A stretch of 13,297 nt of DNA, from contig MNZP01000120.1 in NCBI GenBank assembly GCA_001873675.1, positions 1 through 13,297 on the forward strand, written 5' to 3'. Under the pieces are notes generated by a model. It was not told where the DNA came from and made no database searches. It saw nothing but the letters and a program-made list of their open reading frames with translations. Source of the stretch: Syntrophaceae bacterium CG2_30_49_12 (GTDB lineage Bacteria; Desulfobacterota; Syntrophia; Syntrophales; CG2-30-49-12). The translations under genes were made by a program, and so were the position numbers. Shown here one piece after another: positions 7,559 to 12,945 of the stretch. Position 1 is the first letter of the stretch; every line of letters begins with the position of its first letter.

Positions 7559-8641
7559 TCATATTGGTGGAGCAATCATCTCATGGCAGAGGTTGTCGCC
7601 TTTCTCGTAACCCTTTACCCAGACGGCAAGGTAGGTATCCACATAGTCAAGCCATGATTTGAACGTATCCGGGTCGGTCACATGGCGATAAAGACGGGCC
7701 GTGACAACGGCGCTGCCGGCTGCATAATGCCTGCATTCATCGCAGTCCGTGTCGGGAACGCAGCAGGACGCATCCCGATCCCAGGATAAATCTGCCCGGT
7801 ATTGCCTGAAAGACCGTCCAAGACCGATGTCCGTCGAAGGATTTCTCCTCGGATATGAACATCCATAAAGCTTGTGGAGACCGTGTTCATGGGTATGCGC
7901 AACCACGTTATAAGGGGAAGAAAGCACATTCTCCGGATACCGGTGCAGGAGATCCATGATGACTTTGCGCATCTGCTCAAGGGAGTTCCTGTTATGCCGG
8001 AGGGAACCTGTATAGCCGACAGGAGATGAAAAAACGTTGAAGGTGATCTTACAATTATGAGCGACGATGGCGTCCACGACCTCGTAGGCTTCGGAGATAT
8101 TATCCCGCGTAAACGTATAGACGAACACGGACCGGGGGTCGCCCCGGTAATTTTCGATCTGTTTTGACAGTAAATTTTTTGCCCTTCTCACACGCAGGCT
8201 CGTTTCATCGTTTCCCCAAACGGAGATGTGAATCTTGTAACCGACCGTTTCGGAGATGCGTTTAACGCCATTCGTGGCAATACAGCCAAGGGGGATTTCC
8301 CCGTAACAGACATCCAGAAGCTGCGGAACCATGGAAGGCTCGGCGCCGGCCAGGACGACATAGGTGATGCCCCTTGCCTTTTCCTCTTTCATCAGCCTTT
8401 GCCACGCCTCCGGATCCCCGTTTTCCTCGGCAAACTGCTTTTCCCCTTCATAATAATAGCAACCGTCGCAGCGGATGTTACAACGGCTGGTCATATCATA
8501 AGTTGATTCCCGCAGGAAAAAAAATTCCCTTACCTTTTCCCAGCGCCGGCGGACCTCCTGGTCGGCCAACAGCTCGGAAAATTTCCATTTTCTCATCTCT
8601 TTATCGCATTGAGGGGTTATTATGACGTTTGTGATATCCAT
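7559..8641 (-). CDS. Radical SAM protein with C-terminal cysteine motif (rSAM-B), paralogue of rSAM-A
   Basis: From the ATG at 8641 this is 360 residues. The cluster motif CNIRCDGC (C54, C58, C61) is intact, and the SAM-binding GGEP appears as GAEP (99-102). A shared phrase ISxWG follows the core, and the C-terminus has C261, CC at 293-294, C300 and C303 (CCx5CxxC), paralleling rSAM-A; the two are divergent duplicates. Start choice: the frame extends to a TTG at 8701, but that overlaps the ACP2 gene by 35 bp. The ATG at 8641 lies 25 bp after the ACP2 stop with AGAG upstream; an ATG at 8596 is also possible and would better match the N-terminal length of rSAM-A. Being next to an ACP gene suggests action on an ACP-bound chain. 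Function unknown. Confidence 0.87.
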   Translation of the reverse strand: MDITNVIITPQCDKEMRKWKFSELLADQEVRRRWEKVREFFFLRESTYDMTSRCNIRCDGCYYYEGEKQFAEENGDPEAWQRLMKEEKARGITYVVLAGAEPSMVPQLLDVCYGEIPLGCIATNGVKRISETVGYKIHISVWGNDETSLRVRRAKNLLSKQIENYRGDPRSVFVYTFTRDNISEAYEVVDAIVAHNCKITFNVFSSPVGYTGSLRHNRNSLEQMRKVIMDLLHRYPENVLSSPYNVVAHTHEHGLHKLYGCSYPRRNPSTDIGLGRSFRQYRADLSWDRDASCCVPDTDCDECRHYAAGSAVVTARLYRHVTDPDTFKSWLDYVDTYLAVWVKGYEKGDNLCHEMIAPPI

Positions 8642-8666
8642 GAATCTCTGAAGGGTTCTCTTGAGT

Positions 8667-8933
8667 TCATGCCGTCTGTTTTTGCCTGATATATTCAGCA
8701 ATCATGTTAATATTTCTGAGTTTGGGATAATCATCCTCATCAATGGTAATACCGTATTCATCCTGAAGCACGAGAACTACCGTGGCCAGATCCATACTAT
8801 CAACGCCAAGTTCATCCACCAGATCAAGATCGGGGTCAAATGTTTCCGGCGTAATTTTTTCCAGTTTCAATTCGAAGATGATAATTTCCGCAATACGAAT
8901 TACCATTTCTTTCTTATCTGTACTAACGGCCAT
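8667..8933 (-). CDS. Acyl carrier protein (ACP2)
   Basis: This 88-residue acidic protein has the 4'-phosphopantetheine motif LGVDSMDLAT, with S46 as the attachment serine, followed by the typical helix III region (DEYGITIDEDDYPKL). It has the strongest ribosome binding site in the window (AGGAGG, 7 nt before the ATG), fitting the high amounts of carrier protein needed compared with enzymes. It lies between the hotdog dehydratase-like gene and the twin radical SAM genes, so it is a good candidate carrier for the chain on which those proteins act. It is distinct from ACP1 in sequence. Length is normal for a discrete type II ACP. Confidence 0.93.
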   Translation of the reverse strand: MAVSTDKKEMVIRIAEIIIFELKLEKITPETFDPDLDLVDELGVDSMDLATVVLVLQDEYGITIDEDDYPKLRNINMIAEYIRQKQTA

Positions 8934-8940
8934 TCATAAT

Positions 8941-8946
8941 CCTCCT
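8941..8946 (-). promoter_or_regulatory. Strong Shine-Dalgarno site (AGGAGG) of ACP2
   Basis: AGGAGG on the minus strand lies 7 nt upstream of the ACP2 ATG at 8933. It is the only perfect consensus ribosome binding site I see in the operon, and it fixes the ACP2 start. Confidence 0.85.
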
Positions 8947-8978
8947 GACAATAGAATCGGTCATCACATCCATAAATT

Positions 8979-9380
8979 TTACAAAAATATGTCATGTCCC
9001 TGAATTTCATCAGGCAGCGGCTTAGCCACGACGATGCCCGTGCATACCGTCTTTCCGTTTAACTCAACCTTAAAATGATAGGAAAGACCTTCTTCCTCAT
9101 GGGACAAAGACAGGGATATCATCAATAACTCGTCCGGTCTGACCGGCAGCCTGAACCTGACCCTCCTGATGCCGGAGACCCTGATTCTTCTTCCCTTTTC
9201 GCACTCATATTGTCTGATAACGTCCGTCACCATGGAGAGGATAGCAATACCCGGCAGTATCGGTTCAGCGGGGAAATGGCCGGAAAACCATGGTGATCCA
9301 GCCTCTGCACAAGCTTCCGCCCAAACCGCACCGGTGGGCGCATCTCTTTTATATGATATACTGTGCCAATTTTCAGCCAT
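8979..9380 (-). CDS. FabZ/ApeI-like hotdog protein (3-hydroxyacyl-ACP dehydratase-like), atypical active site
   Basis: From the ATG at 9380 this is 133 residues. The phrase FSGHFPAEPILPGIAIL carries the dehydratase motif HFPxxPxxPG, with the catalytic His at residue 35 of this start. The acid that normally follows (Glu in FabZ, Asp in FabA/ApeI, five residues after the PG glycine) is Ser here (residue 49), so ordinary dehydration is doubtful. Start choice: the frame reaches back to a TTG at 9476, but that codon lies in the -35 box of a good promoter; ATGs at 9425 and 9407 are also in frame. The ATG at 9380 gives MAENWHSI, which resembles the N-terminus of ApeI-like proteins, though no clear Shine-Dalgarno sequence precedes it. 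It is the first gene of the main operon, 45 bp before ACP2. It could be a dehydratase with another acid or an acyl-ACP-binding partner. Confidence 0.82.
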   Translation of the reverse strand: MAENWHSISYKRDAPTGAVWAEACAEAGSPWFSGHFPAEPILPGIAILSMVTDVIRQYECEKGRRIRVSGIRRVRFRLPVRPDELLMISLSLSHEEEGLSYHFKVELNGKTVCTGIVVAKPLPDEIQGHDIFL

Positions 9381-9447
9381 ACCACTGCGATCAACGTCCC
9401 CGGGCATCCGGCAATCCGTGATCATTTGCCATACGCCTAGTTTTTTA

Positions 9448-9476
9448 CTTATATCATCAACCCATTTGTATATCAA
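9448..9476 (-). promoter_or_regulatory. Sigma-70-like promoter for the main operon (TTGATA-N17-TATAAG)
   Basis: On the minus strand, TTGATA (9476-9471) and TATAAG (9453-9448) are separated by exactly 17 bp, close to the consensus TTGACA-N17-TATAAT. Transcription would start near 9441, leaving about 60 nt of leader before the ATG at 9380. It lies just ahead of the first gene of the long minus-strand operon and behind the nucleotidyltransferase gene, which is where an operon promoter is expected. It also argues against the TTG at 9476 as a start codon. Confidence 0.6.
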
Positions 9477-9512
9477 TTATTTCTGAGCGAATCTGGTATC
9501 CTACCGACATGG

Positions 9513-9528
9513 ATCACTCGCGAGGGAT
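9513..9528. promoter_or_regulatory. Imperfect palindrome upstream of the main promoter (possible operator)
   Basis: ATCACTCG/CGAGGGAT is a 16-bp inverted repeat with one mismatched pair and a perfect CTCGCGAG core. It sits about 37 bp upstream of the -35 box, between the nucleotidyltransferase stop and the operon promoter. There is no loop and no T-run, so it does not look like a terminator; a binding site for a dimeric regulator is possible. Confidence 0.3.
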
Positions 9529-9549
9529 GGCGCACATCGAAACGGCGCG

Positions 9550-10023
9550 CTATTCCTCGTCGAGTGCATCCAATTGTTCGGCTTTCTTTAGCTTATCTAT
9601 ATCTATCTTGTCCTGCGGCCTTCCGCTTGCTTCCTTTGCCCGTATAAGGTCAGATCGCGAAACGAAAGGAATCTTAAGGTCATCCAATTCAAACACCTCA
9701 CGGTTTTTCCATGCCTCCTCAAATCCGATTCCTGGAATCGACATCATAATATCGATCCGTAAGGGTGGAATTCCCATCTGATAGAAATAATCCTTGTGGG
9801 TGAAGTCATCTGGGGTAAGATTTGCCAGTGGCGCCCCAAATTCCTTCAGCGCCGCATACACCGAATTTGCATTTTCTTGGTCAGTCGCGATCAGAACATC
9901 AAGATCTTTCGTAAATCGTGGCTCGCTGTATTTCATTACTGCGTAGCCGCCCACAACAAGATAGCGAATGTTATGCTTTTTGAAAATTTTCAACAGCTCT
10001 CTGAAGTCGGAGCTCGTCAGCAT
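9550..10023 (-). CDS. Stand-alone nucleotidyltransferase (AbiEii/DUF6036-like, toxin-antitoxin type)
   Basis: This 157-residue protein has the polymerase-beta nucleotidyltransferase core: VVGGYAV (23-29) supplies the glycine motif, KDLDVLI (39-45) gives the metal-binding pair D40 and D42, and D91 in LRIDIMM is a good third carboxylate. The C-terminal GRPQDKIDIDKLKKAE is the typical tail of small nucleotidyltransferases of the AbiEii/DUF6036 type. Such proteins transfer NMP groups to protein or RNA targets and often belong to toxin-antitoxin or phage-defence pairs. A GGGG lies 5 nt before the ATG. It overlaps a small upstream gene by 53 bp. Nothing links it to lipid synthesis, and it is probably a passenger module between the two biosynthetic blocks. 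Its target is unknown. Confidence 0.8.
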   Translation of the reverse strand: MLTSSDFRELLKIFKKHNIRYLVVGGYAVMKYSEPRFTKDLDVLIATDQENANSVYAALKEFGAPLANLTPDDFTHKDYFYQMGIPPLRIDIMMSIPGIGFEEAWKNREVFELDDLKIPFVSRSDLIRAKEASGRPQDKIDIDKLKKAEQLDALDEE

Positions 10024-10168
10024 CTTTACCCCGAATCACGAAATAATCATGCAGCATTTCCGATACTGCCTCAAAAATGGCACGACCACCTTGGGATTGC
10101 CAGAAGCGAATATCGAATGAAGGTCTGTCATCTGTTATACGTTGATAATTTTCCTCTATTATTCTCAT
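9971..10168 (-). CDS. Small unknown protein, probable partner of the nucleotidyltransferase
   Basis: A 65-residue frame starts at the ATG at 10168, with GGAGAGG immediately upstream (GGAG about 5 nt from the ATG), one of the better ribosome binding sites in the window. The protein (about residues 18-60: FDIRFWQSQGGRAIFEAV and HDYFVIRGKDADELRLQR) is charged, looks helical and reads like a genuine small soluble protein with no membrane segment. It overlaps the nucleotidyltransferase start by 53 bp in another frame, which is unusually long and is the main reason for doubt; but the position, directly upstream and probably coupled, fits the two-gene layout of toxin-antitoxin-like nucleotidyltransferase cassettes. 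I do not recognise a named domain. If real it could be the cognate partner or antitoxin. Confidence 0.6.
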   Translation of the reverse strand: MRIIEENYQRITDDRPSFDIRFWQSQGGRAIFEAVSEMLHDYFVIRGKDADELRLQRAVENFQKA

Positions 10169-10264
10169 TTCCTCTCCAAAGGTCGGGATAGAAGTACGGC
10201 ACGCGCAACCTTAGGCAAAGTCTTGACTGTTTCAAGGAATAATAACTCTTTCTGGCTTTATCGA

Positions 10265-10347
10265 GATTATTCAGGGGACATAGTAACGATTTCCGGTTTA
10301 CTCTTCACTGGTCTTCCCGGTTTCCCGCGCTTTAGAGTGCGACCAGT
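10265..10347. repeat. Inverted repeat ACTGGTC/GACCAGT with adjacent GGGGACATAGTAACG-type sequence, possible mobile-element remnant
   Basis: ACTGGTC at 10307-10313 and GACCAGT at 10341-10347 form a perfect 7-bp stem with a 27-bp loop that itself has a short GC-rich stem (CGC/GCG). Just to the left is TCAGGGGACATAGTAACG (10271-10288). From memory, GGGGACA-type sequences with GGTC/GACC stems often flank REP-associated tyrosine transposase genes; no transposase is present here. The remnant reading is inference. Confidence 0.3.
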
Positions 10348-10385
10348 CAATTGTTCAAGCGATAGGAATTTTATTTTGGGGTAAG

Positions 10386-10412
10386 AGTATAAGCGGGGAT
10401 AGAAAATGTCAA
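10386..10412 (-). promoter_or_regulatory. Promoter-like sequence (TTGACA-N15-TATACT) for the nucleotidyltransferase cassette
   Basis: On the minus strand a perfect -35 box TTGACA (10412-10407) is followed after 15 bp by TATACT (10391-10386). The boxes are excellent but the spacer is two bases short of the optimum. It would give a leader of about 210 nt that includes the inverted repeat at 10307-10347 before the small gene starting at 10168. Confidence 0.4.
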
Positions 10413-10485
10413 GGAGATTTATAAGATAGCGGAAAGACAGGGAGGGATATCTTTTTCATAGTCACGAAATACTGATCTCTTATTC

Positions 10486-11628
10486 TTATACAACGGTCAT
10501 GAGGATATAAGCTATCGAGAAGCGGCCGCTTTCGGGGACAAAACAGAGAAGCTTGTCTCCCTCCTTGAGCTTTCCCGAATGAAACAGTTCCTCCAGAATG
10601 ACATAGATGGAGGCCGATCCGGTATTTCCCTTATAGGCCAAGTTCGTAAACCACTTTTCATAAGGAATAGCGAATCCTATTTTCTCCATTGCCTGGAAAA
10701 GCTTCTCCCTGAAGAAACCCGAGGAGTAGTGGGGTAGAAACCAATCCACTTCATCGGCCTTCAGGTTTCTCTTCCTGATGGTCCTCACCAGGGCCAAATC
10801 CACAGCAACTTTGACGATTTCCTCATTCAGAATACCCGCATCCTGCTTCAGGGCAAAATAGTTCTTCTCGAGAGCTTCCCTGGGGGAGTCAAGCTGTCGC
10901 CATCCTGTAACCGAACCATCTTCGTGTTTTACCGCCCCCATATACATGCAAACTTCATATTGACCGGCATACGAGACGTGGTCTATCCAATCCACTTTCA
11001 GCGATAACCGGTCCGGGTTTCTTTTCGACGACATAAATAACGCCCCGGCGGCATCGGACAGCATCCACCGAAGGAACTCCGCTTCAAAGGCCAGAGCGGG
11101 ATTCCGCTTCACATCCCTATCGCTCTGCAAATGCTCAAAGAACTTTGACCTGATGAGCGAGGATGCCAGTTCGGATCCCGTCGCCACGGCATTGTCGCTA
11201 AAGCCCAGGGCCACATTCATGAAGGCATATTTGAGGGCGGCAATTCCGCAAAGGCAGATCCCCGCGGTGGAAATGACTTCACAGGGAGGAGAACCCAGTT
11301 CACCATGGACCATGAGGCCGTGTCCTGGAGCGATGAGGTCCGGCGCGGTCGTGCCGCAGCACAGACACTGAATATCGTCTATCGTATAACCTGTATAAGG
11401 TTTTAATCTTCTCACGGCCTCCGCCGTCAACTGTGCATTGGTGTGAGTCAACTGACCCGTTGCCGGATCAAGGGCATAGTGACGCATCTCGATCTTATTG
11501 TTGTCGAGAACCCTGTTCTTGATTCTTGACGGAAGGTTATGTATCCTGCCGATAATGTCCTGCATATGGTCGTTGTCAACAGGGTCATTGGGTAAGAACG
11601 CTGAAACGTCATTAATATAAACAGTCAT
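10486..11628 (-). CDS. 3-oxoacyl-ACP synthase III-like condensing enzyme (FabH/DarB-like)
   Basis: This 380-residue thiolase-fold protein has the KAS III triad: C125 in TAGICLCGIAAL, H300 in WFLPHYSS and N335 in YKGNTGSAS. A second cysteine, C127, sits where FabH has the glycine of CxG, giving an unusual CxC; spacing to the AL pair supports C125 as the nucleophile. It is longer than E. coli FabH (317 residues), with extra segments around 160-190 and 225-260, which is more like DarB/StlD-type enzymes of dialkylresorcinol loci. KAS III enzymes prime chains from acyl-CoA, and DarB types join two acyl units. The start follows the radical SAM stop by 10 bp, with AAGGA 6 nt before the ATG, so the two form one unit. 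No DarA-like cyclase is in the window, so the final role is open. Confidence 0.88.
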   Translation of the reverse strand: MTVYINDVSAFLPNDPVDNDHMQDIIGRIHNLPSRIKNRVLDNNKIEMRHYALDPATGQLTHTNAQLTAEAVRRLKPYTGYTIDDIQCLCCGTTAPDLIAPGHGLMVHGELGSPPCEVISTAGICLCGIAALKYAFMNVALGFSDNAVATGSELASSLIRSKFFEHLQSDRDVKRNPALAFEAEFLRWMLSDAAGALFMSSKRNPDRLSLKVDWIDHVSYAGQYEVCMYMGAVKHEDGSVTGWRQLDSPREALEKNYFALKQDAGILNEEIVKVAVDLALVRTIRKRNLKADEVDWFLPHYSSGFFREKLFQAMEKIGFAIPYEKWFTNLAYKGNTGSASIYVILEELFHSGKLKEGDKLLCFVPESGRFSIAYILMTVV

Positions 11629-11638
11629 TACTTATCCT

Positions 11639-12817
11639 TTATGTCTGCCGTGGGGTTCTCCCATGCAACCGCTTCACCAGTTCCGAAAAAGTCTCATAAA
11701 ATACCTTTTCAGGAAGGGCTGTGGGAACCACCGCATTTGTGAACGTGTAAAAGTCCAAATCTCGAATGACGATTTTCTCCTTCATTGTCTCGTAAAGGGG
11801 TGTTCCGGGAATTGGTGTCAACACGGACAGGACGGGAAGCTGAATCGCATTTTTCACAATGAACTGTTCCAGATCGGCAAATTCCTGCTCGGTATAATCG
11901 GGGGGAACGATGAAATCGCCCACAATAAGCATGTCCAGCTTATGGAGAAGCTCAATGGATCGGGAGATGATATGCGCCTTATATTTCTTATTGTACTCTT
12001 CTATCCTCTGGTCCTGAATGTCCTCAAATCCGACCACCACCGCATGAAGCCCCGCTTCTTTCCACTCCTCGAGCAAATCATAATGTTGGACAATCGTGTC
12101 CGCGCGTACATCGGCGATAAATCGCTTCCGGATGTCCATGTTTTTGATCTTCCGGCAGAGCTCCTTTGACGCAGCGGGATTGCCGAACGTGTTGGCATCC
12201 ACCATACGGATAACGGGGATATCACCCAAAAGACGGATGTCCCTGATTACTGAATCCGGTGAGTGGAGAAGGTACTTTCCGCCCGTTGTCCCTGGTATCG
12301 CGCAGAAAGAGCAAGCATGAGTACAACCGGAGGCGGTAATCACGAACCCCATCTTCATTCCCAGCTTTTCCAAAACGTAGTGTTCCCTATACCTATCTAC
12401 AAGGTCATAGCGGGGTGGGCAATGATCCATAAGATCATCCACACCGTAGTTTCGCGACAGGAAAGAAAGGGAAGAACCGACGGAGGTTTTTGCAATGCCG
12501 GGAATCGCCGTACCACGATCCCCCTTTTGAATGTGGCTTATCAGCTCGCTGAAGCTCTTCTTTCCGACACCGATGACGACGTAGTCAATCTCTTCTCTGT
12601 TGAAATAGGATGGATCGCATGTGGCGTGATTCCCCCCGACAACCATGACGCAATTATTCTCTTCCCTGATTTTCCGGGCATATTTGAGCACCGAGTTTGC
12701 CTCGCAAGTGACCGCTGTGAAGCCGATCACTTCGGGACGAAAATCCGAGATCGTTCGCCATAATGCATATTCCTCTTCACATTTCATATCGAGGATCGTC
12801 AGATCATGTCCCGACAA
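11639..12817 (-). CDS. Cobalamin-binding-type radical SAM protein (main open frame; N-terminus displaced by frameshift)
   Basis: The open frame of 392 codons begins at a TTG (12817), but homologues start earlier: the missing first strand is in another frame at 12799-12945. Residues 1-100 look like the rest of a B12-binding Rossmann domain (GHDLTILD, VIGFTAVT, VMVVGGNHAT, DYVVIGVG); the classical DxHxxG motif is not visible, so cobalamin binding is by family, not shown. The radical SAM core follows, with CTHACSFC (C165, C169, C172). Proteins of this build carry out methylation, ring closure or other radical steps in hopanoid, bacteriochlorophyll and natural-product pathways. The gene heads a two-gene unit with the KAS III. 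If the frameshift is real, the protein lacks the first beta strand and may be inactive; if it is a sequencing error, a protein of about 430 residues is made. Confidence 0.82.
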   Translation of the reverse strand: MSGHDLTILDMKCEEEYALWRTISDFRPEVIGFTAVTCEANSVLKYARKIREENNCVMVVGGNHATCDPSYFNREEIDYVVIGVGKKSFSELISHIQKGDRGTAIPGIAKTSVGSSLSFLSRNYGVDDLMDHCPPRYDLVDRYREHYVLEKLGMKMGFVITASGCTHACSFCAIPGTTGGKYLLHSPDSVIRDIRLLGDIPVIRMVDANTFGNPAASKELCRKIKNMDIRKRFIADVRADTIVQHYDLLEEWKEAGLHAVVVGFEDIQDQRIEEYNKKYKAHIISRSIELLHKLDMLIVGDFIVPPDYTEQEFADLEQFIVKNAIQLPVLSVLTPIPGTPLYETMKEKIVIRDLDFYTFTNAVVPTALPEKVFYETFSELVKRLHGRTPRQT

Positions 12818-12945
12818 GACTCCGGCAATGTGACCTCGATACCAAAGGGTTCTCCCTTGAATATCTGTTTGATGGATGTGACCCCGTATTCCTCTTCCGG
12901 GATGCTCCTTCCGGAATCAGGGGGATTGATCAGAAGAATTCTCAT
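12799..12945 (-). pseudogene. 5' fragment of the cobalamin-type radical SAM gene, out of frame with its remainder
   Basis: From an ATG at 12945 (AAGGA 10 nt upstream) the frame reads MRILLINPPDSGRSIPEEEY and on to KGEPFGIEV, then ends in non-homologous residues at a TGA (12801-12799). The beginning is a textbook start of a B12-binding radical SAM protein (first beta strand plus the NPP loop). The next expected phrase, IAGVLSGHDLTILD, is in the frame that opens the main gene. The change of frame falls near 12825-12834; removing two bases or adding one restores one continuous gene (11639-12945). Confidence 0.75.

Larger units (their letters stand above)
10169..10485. other. Spacer of 317 bp between KAS III and the nucleotidyltransferase cassette
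   Basis: No convincing gene is present. The stretch holds the ribosome binding site of the small gene at 10168, an inverted repeat with about 27 bp between its arms at 10307-10347, and a promoter-like pair on the minus strand at 10386-10412. No hairpin plus T-run terminator was seen after the KAS III stop. A plus-strand frame of 80 codons covers part of it (10142-10384) but has no ribosome binding site and no recognisable protein features. Confidence 0.6.

Noticed and set aside
8642..8701. TTG start of rSAM-B at 8701
   Set aside because: It overlaps ACP2 by 35 bp without a ribosome binding site; the ATG at 8641 follows the ACP2 stop by 25 bp.
9505..9549. Terminator after the nucleotidyltransferase gene
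   Set aside because: The only inverted repeat (9513-9528) has no loop and no T-run, so it is listed as a possible operator instead.
12825..12850. Programmed frameshift at CCCTTTG in the cobalamin-type radical SAM gene
   Set aside because: The codon register (CCC TTT G) does not match the X XXY YYZ slippery pattern, and no downstream stimulatory structure was seen; mutation or sequencing error is simpler.
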